Shown here piece by piece: positions 8,592 to 18,035 of a stretch of 64,000 bases of DNA. Every line of letters starts with the position of its first letter. Within the stretch, counting starts at the first letter, position 1. The notes beneath the pieces are model-generated. The model was given only the letters and a program-made list of their open reading frames with translations. It was not told the DNA's origin and searched no databases. The position numbers were made by a program, and so were the translations under genes. This stretch comes from Cellulomonas palmilytica (GTDB taxonomy: Bacteria > Actinomycetota > Actinomycetes > Actinomycetales > Cellulomonadaceae), in NCBI RefSeq assembly GCF_021590045.1, contig NZ_CP062221.1:2852001-2916000 (forward strand). The letters run 5' to 3'.

Positions 8592-9013
8592 CCGGCGACG
8601 GCCTGCGCGGCGAGCAGCTCGACGACCGTGCGGTGCAGCTCCAGCGGGTCGAGGGGGCGGCTCACGGTCGCGTCGGCGTTCGACCACGAGGCGAGCCACG
8701 CGTCCTGCGGGCGCCCCGTGAGCACGAGCACCGGAGGACAGCGGTAGACCTCCTCCTTGAGCTGACGGCCCAGGCCCATGCCGCCGAGCTTGTCGGCCTC
8801 GCCGTCGAGCACGAGCAGGTCGACGCCGCCGGCCTCGGTCGCGGCGACGACCGCGGCCGGGGTGGCCGCCTCGACCCAGTCGATCGCGGGCGCGCCGTGC
8901 TGCAGGCGCGGGCCGAGCGCGAGCCGCACCTGGGCGCGCACGTCCACGTCGTCGCTGTAGAGGACGATCCGCGGTCCGTGGGTCGCGGCGGCCTGGTCCT
9001 GGGCGGTGCTCAT
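8588..9013 (-). CDS. Receiver-like (response-regulator) single-domain protein
   Basis: 141 residues resembling a CheY-type receiver with no output domain. The acidic pair is Asp21-Asp22 (YSDD), the phosphoacceptor candidate Asp70 (LLVLDGEA), and the switch Thr in VLVLTGR. The usually invariant lysine before the last proline is Arg (SRPLDP), so normal phosphorylation chemistry may be altered. A GAGGAAG ribosome site precedes the ATG. It is coupled by ATGA overlap to trpD. No kinase is nearby. It may be a phosphorylation-independent regulator; the link to tryptophan synthesis is inferred only from coupling. Confidence 0.75.
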   Translation of the reverse strand: MSTAQDQAAATHGPRIVLYSDDVDVRAQVRLALGPRLQHGAPAIDWVEAATPAAVVAATEAGGVDLLVLDGEADKLGGMGLGRQLKEEVYRCPPVLVLTGRPQDAWLASWSNADATVSRPLDPLELHRTVVELLAAQAVAG

Positions 9014-9283
9014 GGTGCTTCCTCACTCGTCGTCGACGTGCGTCGAAGGAATCTTGGCACGACGTGACGCAGGACACGACGACCCGGACGGGAGGTGGAC
9101 CGTGTGGGGCGCGTCACGTGCACCCGCGACGGGCCGCACCCCGTGTTCACCTCGTCTCCACGGGCGACGCACGGCCGCTCCGCGGCCCCGTCGCGACGTC
9201 CGGAAGGCCCCGAGATCATGACGGTGTGACATTTACCGCCCGCCGCGCCTGGGCCCAATGACCCATGCGGACCTCGGATCGGC

Positions 9284-9289
9284 CATAAT
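9284..9289 (+). promoter_or_regulatory. -10 hexamer CATAAT upstream of ctaE
   Basis: CATAAT, the best -10 match in the 283-bp divergent gap 9014-9296. It ends 7 nt before the GTG at 9297, which fits leaderless transcription of ctaE. No clear -35 is visible. Confidence 0.5.
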
Positions 9290-9296
9290 GGCGACC

Positions 9297-9935
9297 GTGT
9301 CGACCGCAACGGCTGCCCCTCGCTCTGCCCCCCACGTGAGCGTCAACCGACCGAACCCTGTGTCGGTCGGCACGATCGTGTGGCTCGCCAGCGAGCTGAT
9401 GTTCTTCGCCGGCCTCTTCGCCATGTACTTCACGGTGCGCGCCGCGGTGCCCGAGGAGTTCGCGGAGCAGACCGCCAAGCTCAACCTGACCTTCGCGGCG
9501 ATCAACACGACCGTCCTGGTGCTGTCGTCGGTGACGTGCCAGATGGGCGTGTGGGCCGCCGAGCGCTTCCAGCCCGTACGCAGCGGCTCGCTCCTGCAGG
9601 TCAACCGCTGGGGCATGAACGAGTGGATGACGCTCACGTACGTCATGGGCGCGTTCTTCATCGGCGGCCAGGTCTACGAGTACGCCGAGCTGGTGCACGA
9701 GGGCCTGACGATCTCGTCCAGCCCGTACGGCTCGGTCTTCTACCTGACGACCGGCTTCCACGGCCTGCACGTCGTGGGCGGTCTCATCGCCTTCCTGTTC
9801 CTGCTGGGCCGCTCGTTCTCGGCCAAGCGGTTCGGTCACCACGAGGCGACCACCGCGATCGTGACGTCGTACTACTGGCACTTCGTCGACGTCGTGTGGA
9901 TCGCGCTGTTCGCGGTCATCTACCTGCTGCGCTGA
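9297..9935 (+). CDS. ctaE: Cytochrome c oxidase subunit III
   Basis: Integral membrane subunit of the aa3 oxidase that reduces O2 in the bcc-aa3 supercomplex. Five hydrophobic segments are visible in this short actinobacterial form: [15 protein letters not shown]; a second around [47 protein letters not shown]; and a last ending [21 protein letters not shown], the hallmark C-terminus. Starts at 9258, 9288 or 9297 are all in frame. The GTG at 9297 is chosen for its leaderless spacing; ATG 9288 would add three residues. It leads the operon qcrC-qcrA-qcrB, 62 bp before qcrC. Confidence 0.93.
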   Translation: MSTATAAPRSAPHVSVNRPNPVSVGTIVWLASELMFFAGLFAMYFTVRAAVPEEFAEQTAKLNLTFAAINTTVLVLSSVTCQMGVWAAERFQPVRSGSLLQVNRWGMNEWMTLTYVMGAFFIGGQVYEYAELVHEGLTISSSPYGSVFYLTTGFHGLHVVGGLIAFLFLLGRSFSAKRFGHHEATTAIVTSYYWHFVDVVWIALFAVIYLLR

Positions 9936-9997
9936 CTACCCGCTGCGCTGACGCAGCCCCGCCCCTGCCCCCTTACTTGCGAGACGAGGATCGATCC

Positions 9998-10783
9998 GTG
10001 AAGGCACTCGCAGCCCGCAGGCACGACCGGCGTGCACCGGCCTTGCTGCTCCTGCTGGCGCTGCTGCTGGTCGGTGCGGTGTACGCCGTGGTCGCCCCTT
10101 CGTCGGCCCAGGCCGCCACGAAGACCGCGACCGCTGACGACATCGCCGCCGGCGAGAAGCTGTTCCAGGCCAACTGCTCCACCTGCCACGGACCGTCCGC
10201 GGCCGGCACCGACAGCGCCCCGTCGCTGATCGGTGTGGGCGCCGCAGCCGTCGACTTCCAGGTCGGCACCGGTCGCATGCCGATGCAGATGAGCGGGCCG
10301 CAGGCCCAGGCGAAGCCCGTGCAGTTCACGGACGAGCAGATCGCGCAGCTCGCGGCGTACGTCGCGTCGCTCGGCGCGGGCCCGTCCATCCCGACGGCGG
10401 AGATGGTCGACCCCGCCCTCGGCGACTCGGCCTCCGGCATGGCGCTCTTCCGCACCAACTGCGCGATGTGCCACAACGCCATCGGCGCGGGCGGTGCCCT
10501 CTCGCAGGGCAAGTTCGCCCCGAACCTGTGGGACACCACGCCGACGCACCTCTACGAGGCGATGCTCACGGGCCCGCAGTCGATGCCGGTGTTCAACGAC
10601 GCGAACCTCACGCCCGAGGAGAAGCGCGACATCATCGCGTTCATCGACGAGCAGGGCAACGGCTCGCCCGGCGGTCTCGACCTCGGCTCGCTCGGCCCCG
10701 TGAGCGAGGGCCTGTGGGCCTGGGTCGTCGGCCTCGGCCTGCTGCTCGGCATCTCTGTCTGGATCGGAGCGAAGTCCTCGTGA
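9998..10783 (+). CDS. qcrC: Diheme cytochrome c subunit of the bcc complex
   Basis: 261 residues. An N-terminal signal anchor (about 13-33) is followed by two class I cytochrome c domains with haem sites CSTCH (Cys60-His64) and CAMCH (Cys155 onward). A C-terminal membrane helix (AWVVGLGLLLGISVWIGA) tethers it outside the membrane. In actinobacteria the fused diheme subunit passes electrons directly from the Rieske centre to CuA of the oxidase, replacing soluble cytochrome c. The GTG start has a GAGGAT-type ribosome site. The stop overlaps the qcrA GTG by 4 nt. Confidence 0.96.
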   Translation: MKALAARRHDRRAPALLLLLALLLVGAVYAVVAPSSAQAATKTATADDIAAGEKLFQANCSTCHGPSAAGTDSAPSLIGVGAAAVDFQVGTGRMPMQMSGPQAQAKPVQFTDEQIAQLAAYVASLGAGPSIPTAEMVDPALGDSASGMALFRTNCAMCHNAIGAGGALSQGKFAPNLWDTTPTHLYEAMLTGPQSMPVFNDANLTPEEKRDIIAFIDEQGNGSPGGLDLGSLGPVSEGLWAWVVGLGLLLGISVWIGAKSS

Positions 10784-11823
10784 GCACCCCCCACGACTCC
10801 CACCAGGAGATCACGGTCTCCGGCGCGCAGGGCGCGGCGCCCGCGCGGTTCGAGAACCCGGGTCTGCACGAGCACAAGCCGCGCCAGGCCGACGTCGACC
10901 CCCGCGTCTCGAAGCGCGTGGAGCGCCAGGTCCTCCTGCTGCTGACCCTGTCGATCCTCGGCACCATCGCGGTGATCTGGGCGTACTTCGCGCTCCCGCC
11001 CGGCGAGACCGTCGGCTCGATGCGCCTGTCCAACCTCGTCCTCGGCGTGGGCCTCGCGGTCTGCCTGCTCGGGATCGGCATCGGCGGCAACTACTACATC
11101 AAGCTGCTCATGAGCAACCGCGAGTACGTCGAGGAGCGGCACGAGCTGCGCTCCTCGGACGAGACCCGCGAGGTCGCCGTCCAGATGCTCAAGGACGGCG
11201 GCGAGGACTCCGGCCTCACGCGCCGTGGCGCGATCATCGGCGCGGGTGTCACGGCGCTCGCACTCTTCCCGCTGTCGATCCTCGTCCCGCTGATCGGCAA
11301 CGTCGGCGAGGACTGGAACGTGCGCAAGTTCAAGCACACGATCTGGAAGAAGGGCACGCGCCTCGCGACCGACCCGACCGGCCGCCCGATCAAGGCGTCG
11401 GACGTCACGATCGGCGACGTGTGGCACGTCATCCCCGAGGGCCTCAACGACCTGCACGAGGGCAAGCTCGACGAGAAGGCCAAGGCCGTCGTCCTGCTGG
11501 TGCGCCTCGACCCGCGCGACCTCAAGTCCGACCAGTCGCCCGAGGGTGAGACCTGGTCGCACGACGGCATCGTCGCCTACTCGAAGATCTGCACGCACGT
11601 GGGCTGCCCCGTGGCCCTGTACGAGCAGCAGACCCACCACCTGCTCTGCCCCTGCCACCAGTCGACGTTCGACGTGGCCGACAGCTGCAAGGTCGTCTTC
11701 GGCCCCGCCAAGCGTCCGCTCCCGCAGCTGCCGATCACCGTGGACGACGAGGGCTACCTCGTCGCGCAGGGCGACTTCGCCGAGCCCATCGGCCCGAGCT
11801 TCTGGGAGCGTGCGACCAAGTGA
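10780..11823 (+). CDS. qcrA: Rieske iron-sulfur subunit of the bcc complex
   Basis: 347 residues, with the actinobacterial N-terminal extension carrying three membrane segments (about 52-68, 86-103 and 150-170) instead of one. The C-terminal Rieske fold has the 2Fe-2S ligands Cys271 and His273 in CTHVGC, and Cys290 and His293 in CPCHQS. The two other cysteines form the usual disulfide. It accepts electrons from menaquinol and hands them to QcrC. It is translationally coupled on both sides, GTGA overlaps with qcrC upstream and qcrB downstream, keeping subunit stoichiometry. Confidence 0.96.
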   Translation: MSTPHDSHQEITVSGAQGAAPARFENPGLHEHKPRQADVDPRVSKRVERQVLLLLTLSILGTIAVIWAYFALPPGETVGSMRLSNLVLGVGLAVCLLGIGIGGNYYIKLLMSNREYVEERHELRSSDETREVAVQMLKDGGEDSGLTRRGAIIGAGVTALALFPLSILVPLIGNVGEDWNVRKFKHTIWKKGTRLATDPTGRPIKASDVTIGDVWHVIPEGLNDLHEGKLDEKAKAVVLLVRLDPRDLKSDQSPEGETWSHDGIVAYSKICTHVGCPVALYEQQTHHLLCPCHQSTFDVADSCKVVFGPAKRPLPQLPITVDDEGYLVAQGDFAEPIGPSFWERATK

Positions 11824-13541
11824 GCGAGCTCAAGACTGCCCCCACGCGCGGCGCCAAGGCCGCGGGCGCCACGGCGGACTACCTGGACCAGCGCACCGGC
11901 ATCGGCAACGCGGTCAAGTTCTTCGCACGCAAGGTCTTCCCGGACCACTGGTCGTTCTTCCTCGGTGAGATCGCGCTCTACAGCTTCGTCACGCTGCTCG
12001 TCTCGGGCGTGTTCCTGACGCTGTTCTTCGTGCCGAGCATGGCCGAGACGCACTACGAGGGCCCCTGGCCGTCGATGAACGGCGTCGAGATGTCCGAGGC
12101 GTTCTCCTCGACGCTGCGCCTGTCGTTCGAGGTCCGCGGCGGTCTGCTCATGCGGCAGATCCACCACTGGGCGGCGCTGATCTTCATGGCGTCGATCGTG
12201 GTCCACATGTTCCGCGTCTTCTTCACCGGCGCGTTCCGCAAGCCGCGCGAGATCAACTGGCTCGTCGGCTTCGTGCTGCTGATCCTCGGCCTCGCCGCCG
12301 GCTTCTCCGGCTACTCGCTCCCCGACGACGTGCTCTCCGGCAACGGCCTGCGCATCACCGACGGCGTCGTCAAGGCGATCCCGATCATCGGGTCGTACCT
12401 GTCGTACTTCGTCTTCGGCGGCGAGTTCCCCGGCACGGACCTCATCCCGCGCCTGTTCACCGTGCACATCCTGCTCGTGCCCGGCCTGATCCTCGCGCTC
12501 ATCGGCCTGCACCTGTTCCTCATGGTGATGCACAAGCACACGCAGTACCCGGGCTCGGGCCGCACCAACACCAACGTCGTGGGCTACCCCGCCCTGCCGG
12601 CGTACGCGGGCAAGCTGCTGTTCAACTTCTTCGTGGTGTTCGGCGTCATCGCGCTCATGGCGGGCACGATGTCGATCAACCCCGTGTGGAACTACGGACC
12701 GTACGACCCGTCGCCGGTGTCCGCGGGTGCCCAGCCCGACTGGTACATGCTGTTCCTCGAAGGGTCCCTGCGACTGATGCCGGGGCAGACGGAGATCATG
12801 CTCGGCAGCTACACGCTCAGCCTGAACGTGATCATCCCGGCCATGGTGGTCCCCGGCATCCTCTTCACGCTGCTGGGTGCGTACCCGTTCATCGAGTCGT
12901 TCGCCACCGGCGACAAGAGCGAGCACCACGTGCTCGACCGCCCGCGCAACCGCCCGTTCCGCACCGCGTTCGGCGTCTCGCTCCTCGTGGCGTTCGCGAT
13001 CCTCGTGCTCGCGGGGTCGAACGACCTCATCGCGACGCACTTCCACCTGTCGATCAACGACATCACGTGGGCGTTCCGCGTGCTGATCTTCCTCGGCCCG
13101 TGGTTCGCGTTCGTCGTCACCAAGCGCATCTGCCTCGGGCTCCAGCGCAAGGACCGCGAGCTGGTGCTGCACGGCCACGAGACCGGACGCATCGTGCGCT
13201 ACGCGTCCGGTGAGTACATCGAGGTCCACAAGCCGCTGGACGCGCACGAGCGCTGGCTCCGCGTGCAGCACGAGGCCATCCGCCCGCTCGAGATCGAGCC
13301 CGCCGAGGACTCGCGCGGCGTGCGCCGCAAGGGGTACAAGGCGGACCGCCTGCGGCAGCGGCTCTCGCAGCTGTTCTACGAGGACCGTGTCGAGCCCGTC
13401 ACGCCGGCCGAGCTGGCCGCCGCGCACGCGGCGCACGGCCACCACGACGACCACGCCGTCGAGGGCTCCCACGGGGTCCCCGCGCAGGTCGGCGCCGGGT
13501 CTCCAGCATCCGAGACGACCGCCGACGAGCGGAATCACTGA
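11820..13541 (+). CDS. qcrB: Cytochrome b subunit of the bcc complex
   Basis: 573 residues. The b-type haem-carrying membrane core shows RQIHHWAALIFMASIVVHMFRVFFTGAFR in two pieces, with histidines for one haem, and FTVHILLVPGLILALIGLHLF for the other. The quinol-site PDWYM motif (PEWY-like) lies near residue 307. A long hydrophilic C-terminal tail follows the last helix and is rich in His/Asp (GHHDDHAVEG), as in other actinobacterial QcrB proteins. The GTG start overlaps the qcrA stop. It is the last gene of ctaE-qcrCAB; a hairpin and the sodA leader follow. Confidence 0.96.
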   Translation: MSELKTAPTRGAKAAGATADYLDQRTGIGNAVKFFARKVFPDHWSFFLGEIALYSFVTLLVSGVFLTLFFVPSMAETHYEGPWPSMNGVEMSEAFSSTLRLSFEVRGGLLMRQIHHWAALIFMASIVVHMFRVFFTGAFRKPREINWLVGFVLLILGLAAGFSGYSLPDDVLSGNGLRITDGVVKAIPIIGSYLSYFVFGGEFPGTDLIPRLFTVHILLVPGLILALIGLHLFLMVMHKHTQYPGSGRTNTNVVGYPALPAYAGKLLFNFFVVFGVIALMAGTMSINPVWNYGPYDPSPVSAGAQPDWYMLFLEGSLRLMPGQTEIMLGSYTLSLNVIIPAMVVPGILFTLLGAYPFIESFATGDKSEHHVLDRPRNRPFRTAFGVSLLVAFAILVLAGSNDLIATHFHLSINDITWAFRVLIFLGPWFAFVVTKRICLGLQRKDRELVLHGHETGRIVRYASGEYIEVHKPLDAHERWLRVQHEAIRPLEIEPAEDSRGVRRKGYKADRLRQRLSQLFYEDRVEPVTPAELAAAHAAHGHHDDHAVEGSHGVPAQVGAGSPASETTADERNH

Positions 13542-13565
13542 TCCCGGACGAGAGTTGACTGGGTC

Positions 13566-13594
13566 GGGCGGCTCGCCACTCCGGCGGGCCGCCC
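13566..13594 (+). terminator. Hairpin between qcrB and sodA
   Basis: A 12-bp stem with one G-U pair (GGGCGGC, T, CGCC against GGCG, G, GCCGCCC) and a 5-nt loop, 24 bp after the qcrB stop. It probably ends or attenuates the respiratory operon before sodA. Confidence 0.5.
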
Positions 13595-13651
13595 TACTCG
13601 TACCCAGCGGGAGCTGCTCGTTCCCGCACGACGCAGGAGAGGTACTCACGC

Positions 13652-14281
13652 ATGGCTGACTACACGCTTCCGGACCTGCCGTACGACTACGCGGCCCTCG
13701 AGCCGCACATCTCCGGCCGGATCATGGAGCTGCACCACGACAAGCACCACGCCGCCTACGTCACCGGCGCCAACACGGCGCTCGAGAAGCTGGCCGAGGC
13801 ACGCGAGTCCGGTGACCTCGGTGCGGTCAACCTCCACGAGAAGAACCTCGCGTTCAACCTCGGTGGCCACGTGAACCACTCGGTCTTCTGGCAGAACCTC
13901 TCCCCCGAGGGCGGCGACAAGCCTACGGGCGAGCTCGCCGCGGCGATCGACGAGTTCTTCGGGTCGTTCGACGGCTTCCAGAAGCACTTCGCCGCCAACG
14001 CCGTGGGCATCCAGGGCTCCGGCTGGTCGATCCTCGGCTGGGACTCGGTCGGGCAGAAGCTCGCGATCTTCCAGCTCTACGACCAGCAGAGCAACTTCCC
14101 GCTCGGCCTCGTGCCGATCGTCGTGCTCGACATGTGGGAGCACGCGTTCTACCTCGACTACGTCAACGTCAAGGCGGACTACGTCAAGGCGTGGTGGAAC
14201 ATCGTCAACTGGGCGGACGCTGCTGCGCGCTTCGAGCGTGCGCGTTCGCAGACTGCGGGCCTCATCGTCCCGACCGTCTGA
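13652..14281 (+). CDS. sodA: Superoxide dismutase, Mn/Fe family
   Basis: Dismutates superoxide to O2 and H2O2; 209 residues, full length for the family. Metal ligands are visible: His in [14 protein letters not shown], His in [10 protein letters not shown], and Asp plus His in [11 protein letters not shown] (usually DVWEHAYYLDY). GSGW and QGSGWS surround the active site. GGHVNHS and WQNLSP favour manganese, but cambialistic use cannot be excluded. There is no signal peptide. A GGAGAGG ribosome site precedes the ATG. It sits between the two convergent halves of the respiratory supercomplex genes, a sensible place for a superoxide defence gene. Confidence 0.96.
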   Translation: MADYTLPDLPYDYAALEPHISGRIMELHHDKHHAAYVTGANTALEKLAEARESGDLGAVNLHEKNLAFNLGGHVNHSVFWQNLSPEGGDKPTGELAAAIDEFFGSFDGFQKHFAANAVGIQGSGWSILGWDSVGQKLAIFQLYDQQSNFPLGLVPIVVLDMWEHAFYLDYVNVKADYVKAWWNIVNWADAAARFERARSQTAGLIVPTV

Positions 14282-14293
14282 CGCACTCCTCTC

Positions 14294-14324
14294 GAAGGCC
14301 GCCACGCACCGTGTGGCGGCCTTC
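14294..14324 (+). terminator. Hairpin terminator after sodA
   Basis: Perfect 12-bp stem (GAAGGCCGCCAC against GTGGCGGCCTTC) with a 7-nt loop, 13 bp after the sodA stop. Confidence 0.75.
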
Positions 14325-14406
14325 GGCGTCCCCGAGCACCGGGAGACCACATCTGGCCGTCCTGACGGGCCGCAGCGGCGCCAGCGGGCCGCCCACACCC
14401 GCCCAC

Positions 14407-14625
14407 CCCGCGATTCCTCCGGCTCCAGGGGCGCTGAGCCGGAGGAAGGACGGGGTCGCCGGCCAGGGTCCCGACGACCCCGCGGTTGCTCCGGCTCCGG
14501 CCGGGCTGAGCCGGAGGAAGGACGGGATCGACGGTCAGGGATCCCCACGACCCTGCGATCGCTCCGGCTTCGGGCGCGCTGAGGCGGCGGAAGGGCGGGG
14601 TGGACGGTCAGGGCGTCGAGCTCGA
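14407..14625. repeat. Three degenerate tandem units of about 72 bp with internal palindromes
   Basis: Three head-to-tail copies start near 14407, 14479 and 14551. Each carries CTCCGGCT and, after a short loop, AGCCGGAG, followed by GGAAGGACGGG and GGTCAGGG-type segments. Copy 1 has a perfect 10-bp inverted repeat (14416-14425 against 14436-14445). Copy 2 has 9 bp (14489-14497 against 14508-14516). Copy 3 has lost part of its right arm. The surrounding 418-bp gap (14282-14699) has no believable gene. It resembles a REP/BIME-type intergenic array; function unknown. Confidence 0.75.
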
Positions 14626-14648
14626 GTGAGCCGACGACGACACGAATG

Positions 14649-14685
14649 ACGAGGCCCCGGCCGGCCTAGCCGGTCGGGGCCTCGT
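14649..14685 (-). terminator. Hairpin terminator of the ctaC-ctaD-ctaF operon
   Basis: An 11-bp outer stem (ACGAGGCCCCG against CGGGGCCTCGT) with a further G/C-rich inner stem, 14 bp beyond the ctaF stop. Symmetrical, so it may also stop plus-strand transcripts. Confidence 0.7.
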
Positions 14686-14699
14686 GAGTCGTGCTGACG

Positions 14700-15098
14700 T
14701 CAGTGCGCGTGCTGTCCGCGAGAGAACTCGAACACCCAGCCGACGAGACCGATCACGCCGATCACGGCGCCGACGCCGACCAGCCACCACCCGACCGCGA
14801 GGCCGAGGAACGTGATCGCGGACGCGGCGCCGATGGCGAGCGGCCACCAGGACCACGGCGCGTACACGCCCTGGTCGCCGGCGCCCTGCTCGATCTCGCC
14901 GTGCTCGTCGTCCTCGGGGCGAGGGTCGATGCGCCGCGCGAGGAGCGCGAAGTACGCGCCGATCATCCCGACGAGGCCGCCGACGAGCGGGATGGCGACG
15001 GTGCCGACGGGCTCGCCGTCGCTCCAGAGCGCGTAGACGAGGCCGACGGGGACGAAGAACGCGATCCCGTAACCGAAGAGCTTGGCCTCGAGCTTCAC
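14700..15098 (-). CDS. ctaF: Cytochrome c oxidase subunit IV, actinobacterial type
   Basis: 132 residues with four hydrophobic helices: [55 protein letters not shown] and [20 protein letters not shown] negatively charged loop with [11 protein letters not shown] lies in the middle, and the C-terminus is short with two histidines. This small subunit is specific to actinobacterial aa3 oxidases and stabilises the bcc-aa3 supercomplex. The GTG start overlaps the ctaD stop by 4 nt (GTGA). It is the last gene of ctaC-ctaD-ctaF. Confidence 0.92.
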   Translation of the reverse strand: MKLEAKLFGYGIAFFVPVGLVYALWSDGEPVGTVAIPLVGGLVGMIGAYFALLARRIDPRPEDDEHGEIEQGAGDQGVYAPWSWWPLAIGAASAITFLGLAVGWWLVGVGAVIGVIGLVGWVFEFSRGQHAH

Positions 15099-16906
15099 TT
15101 CGTGCCCTCCTCGTTCGGGTTCGTGCGGGGCTCGTCGACGATCGTCGTCGTGGACTGCTCGGGCTCACCGGTGCCGTTCGCGACGCGCTCGGCGGCCGTG
15201 CTGACCTCACCCGTGCGCTGGGCCTCCCAGTCGAGCGGGCCCGGGTCCGGCTCGACGAAGTCCATCGCGGCGACCTCCGGGTGGTGCAGGTCGAACGCGG
15301 GGCGCTCCGAGCGGATGCGGGGAAGCGACGTGAAGTTGTGCCGCGGCGGCGGGCAGGACGTGGCCCACTCGAGCGAGGCGCCGAAGCCCCACGGGTCGTC
15401 GACGGTGACCTTCGGCGCGTTCCGCGCCGTGGTGTACACGTTCCAGAAGAACGGCAGCATCGAGGCGCCGAGGATGATCGCACCGACGGTCGACAGCTGG
15501 TTCATCCACGTGAAGCCGTCGGCCTCGGCGTAGTCCGCGTACCGACGCGGCATGCCGATGACGCCGAGCCAGTGCTGCACCAGGAACGTGGTGTGGAAGC
15601 CGATGAACAGCGTCCAGAAGTGGATCTTGCCGAGGCGCTCGTTCAGCATCTTCCCGGTGAACTTCGGCCACCAGAAGTAGAAGCCGGCGAACATCGCGAA
15701 CACGACCGTCCCGAACACGACGTAGTGGAAGTGCGCCACCACGAAGTAGGTGTCGGACAGGTGGAAGTCGAGCGCCGGGCTGGACAGGATGATGCCCGTC
15801 AGGCCGCCGAAGAGGAACGTCACGAGGAAGCCGATGGCCCAGAGCATCGGGGTCTCGAACGTGAGCTTCCCGCGCCACATCGTGCCGATCCAGTTGAAGA
15901 ACTTCACACCGGTCGGCACCGCGATCAGCATCGTCATGAACGCGAAGAACGGCAGCAGCACCGAGCCCGTGACGTACATGTGGTGGGCCCACACGGTCAC
16001 CGAGAGGGCCGCGATCGCGATGGTGGCGTAGACGAGACCCTTGTAGCCGAAGATCGGCTTGCGGCTGAACACCGGCAGGATCTCGGTCACGATGCCGAAG
16101 AACGGCAGGGCGATGATGTAGACCTCGGGGTGCCCGAAGAACCAGAACAGGTGCTGCCAGAGCAGCGCTCCCCCGTTCTCGGGGTTGAAGACCTGCGCGC
16201 CGAGGCGGCGGTCGGCGCCGAGCGCGAACAGCGCGGCGGCCAGCGGCGGGAACGCCATGAGCACGAGCAGCGACGTCACGAGGGTGTTCCACGTGAAGAT
16301 CGGCATCCGGAACATCGTCATGCCGGGCGCACGCATCGTGACGATCGTGGTGATGAAGTTGACGGCACCGAGGATCGTGCCGAAGCCACCGAGGGCGAGA
16401 CCGAAGACCCACAGGTCACCGCCGAGGCCCGGCGAGTACACGGTGTTCGACAGCGGAGCGTAGGCGAACCACCCGAACGACGCGGCGCCCTGCGGCGTGA
16501 GGAAGCCCCCGGCGGCGATGAGGCCACCGAAGAAGAACAGCCAGAACGCGAACATGTTCAGGCGCGGGAACGCCACGTCGGGCGCACCGATCTGCAGCGG
16601 CATGATCACGTTGGCGAAGCCCGCGAACAGCGGTGTCGCGAACAGCAGCAGCATGATCGTGCCGTGCATCGTGAACGCCTGGTTGTACTGCTCCTTGGAC
16701 TGGAACAGGTCCATGCCGGGCGTGAACAGCTCGGCGCGGATGAGGAGCGCCAGGAGGCCGCCGACGACGAACCAGATCACGCTCGTGATCAGGTACATGT
16801 ACCCGATCGTCTTGTGGTCGGTGGACGTGACCCACTTGACCACGGTGCGACCGAGGCTCTGGCGCGACGGCGCCAGGCCCGGGATGTTCTCCACGACCGC
16901 GGCCAT
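15095..16906 (-). CDS. ctaD: Cytochrome c oxidase subunit I
   Basis: 603 residues, the catalytic subunit with haem a, haem a3 and CuB and twelve membrane helices. Visible landmarks are [12 protein letters not shown] at the N-terminus, [11 protein letters not shown] with a haem a histidine, [19 protein letters not shown] (CuB ligand and the His-Tyr cross-link motif), WAHHMYVTG with the two CuB histidines, and [10 protein letters not shown] with the last haem ligands. The C-terminal about 100 residues are a polar tail usual in actinobacteria. The ATG at 16906 is chosen over one 6 codons upstream because it overlaps the ctaC stop (TGATG). Confidence 0.96.
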   Translation of the reverse strand: MAAVVENIPGLAPSRQSLGRTVVKWVTSTDHKTIGYMYLITSVIWFVVGGLLALLIRAELFTPGMDLFQSKEQYNQAFTMHGTIMLLLFATPLFAGFANVIMPLQIGAPDVAFPRLNMFAFWLFFFGGLIAAGGFLTPQGAASFGWFAYAPLSNTVYSPGLGGDLWVFGLALGGFGTILGAVNFITTIVTMRAPGMTMFRMPIFTWNTLVTSLLVLMAFPPLAAALFALGADRRLGAQVFNPENGGALLWQHLFWFFGHPEVYIIALPFFGIVTEILPVFSRKPIFGYKGLVYATIAIAALSVTVWAHHMYVTGSVLLPFFAFMTMLIAVPTGVKFFNWIGTMWRGKLTFETPMLWAIGFLVTFLFGGLTGIILSSPALDFHLSDTYFVVAHFHYVVFGTVVFAMFAGFYFWWPKFTGKMLNERLGKIHFWTLFIGFHTTFLVQHWLGVIGMPRRYADYAEADGFTWMNQLSTVGAIILGASMLPFFWNVYTTARNAPKVTVDDPWGFGASLEWATSCPPPRHNFTSLPRIRSERPAFDLHHPEVAAMDFVEPDPGPLDWEAQRTGEVSTAAERVANGTGEPEQSTTTIVDEPRTNPNEEGTK

Positions 16907-17784
16907 CAGTTCTCGTCCTCCCACTTCGTGCTGTTCAGGTCCTGCTTGCGGCTGTACTCGAGCCCCAGCGCACCCGTCTGCCCCTTCTCACGGAGCTCGT
17001 CGATGTGCGCGTCGTACTCCTCGCGCGAGACGACCTTCACGTTGAAGAGCATCGAGGAGTGCTCCTCGCCGCAGAGCTCGGCGCACTTGCCGCGGTAGAG
17101 CCCCTCCTGCTCGGGCGTGACCTGGAAGTGGTTCGTCTTCCCCGGGATCATGTCCATCTTGTAGAGGAACGCCGGCACCCAGAACGAGTGGATGACGTCG
17201 CGCGAGTCGAGCGTGAACTCGACCGTCTCGCCGACGGGCAGGTAGAGGGTGATCTGGTCGTCGAGGACGCCCTCGGTCGTGCCGACGTTCTGGGCGTGCT
17301 GGCCCGTGTCGAACACGTCGTCGTCGAGGTAGTTGAAGTCCCAGCTCCACTGCTTGCCGATGGCCTGCACGTGCACGTCGGCCTCGCCGGACGTGTCGTT
17401 GATCTCGGTCATGTCGCGGTTCGTGTAGTAGAACAGCACGCCGATCATGACGATCGGGAGGATCACGTACATGATCTCGAGCGGCACGTGGTAGCGGAGC
17501 TGGACCGGCAGCACGTCGTCCGACTTGCGCTTGCGGTACACGGCGACGCACCAGAGCATCAGGCCCCACGTGATGAGGCCGACGATCAGCGCGGCGATCC
17601 ACGAGCCGACCCACAGGTCCGCGATGCGGCCCGTCTGGTTCGTGACCTCGGCGTCAGAGCTGCCGGGCAGCCAGCCGCGCTCGACCTGCTCGGAGCATCC
17701 GCTCAGTGCCACAGCTGCGACGGCCGCGATGCCTGCCCACTTCAGGGCCGGGCGCCGCGTCCGGCGGGGGGTTTCCGGGTGCAA
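16906..17784 (-). CDS. ctaC: Cytochrome c oxidase subunit II (CuA, lipoprotein)
   Basis: 292 residues. Lipoprotein signal with basic start, hydrophobic core and lipobox LSGC, then two membrane helices ([22 protein letters not shown] and [20 protein letters not shown]). The external cupredoxin domain has the binuclear CuA site [12 protein letters not shown] (C-x3-C-x3-H-x2-M) and the upstream aromatic stretch QWSWDFNY for electron entry. I choose the TTG at 17784 because the signal peptide then begins correctly and AGAGGT lies just upstream; the open frame extends 51 codons further but reads as non-coding. It leads ctaC-ctaD-ctaF. Confidence 0.94.
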   Translation of the reverse strand: MHPETPRRTRRPALKWAGIAAVAAVALSGCSEQVERGWLPGSSDAEVTNQTGRIADLWVGSWIAALIVGLITWGLMLWCVAVYRKRKSDDVLPVQLRYHVPLEIMYVILPIVMIGVLFYYTNRDMTEINDTSGEADVHVQAIGKQWSWDFNYLDDDVFDTGQHAQNVGTTEGVLDDQITLYLPVGETVEFTLDSRDVIHSFWVPAFLYKMDMIPGKTNHFQVTPEQEGLYRGKCAELCGEEHSSMLFNVKVVSREEYDAHIDELREKGQTGALGLEYSRKQDLNSTKWEDEN

Positions 17785-18023
17785 CGGGGGACCTCTCGCT
17801 CGCGTCCCGCGGTCCGCGGCACCCGGGAGGGCGTCACGCACCTGGGACCTTCGTCCTCGACCCGAGCAGCCTAGCGCGCGAACCGACCTGTCCGTCGCTC
17901 GTGGCGCGCGATGACGACGCCGTGTCAGCACCGTCACACTTCACCCGCACGGGTCGGTCGCGTGCTCGACCGCCGGTACACCTGTGCACGCGTACGCATG
18001 CCCCGGCCCGGTGATGGCCCGGC
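17785..18023. other. Divergent intergenic region, ctaC / cysteine-desulfurase-like gene
   Basis: About 250 bp between divergent genes. AGAGGT (minus strand) just upstream of the ctaC TTG is a ribosome site, and TACGGT at 18024 serves the other gene. An imperfect repeat of GCATGCC/GGCATG type around 17995-18015 was seen but has no clear meaning. No RNA gene is recognised. Confidence 0.4.
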
Positions 18024-18029
18024 TACGGT
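18024..18029 (+). promoter_or_regulatory. -10 hexamer TACGGT of a leaderless promoter
   Basis: TACGGT, 6 nt before the GTG at 18036 of the cysteine-desulfurase-like gene; it fixes that start. Confidence 0.6.
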
Positions 18030-18035
18030 GTCGCC

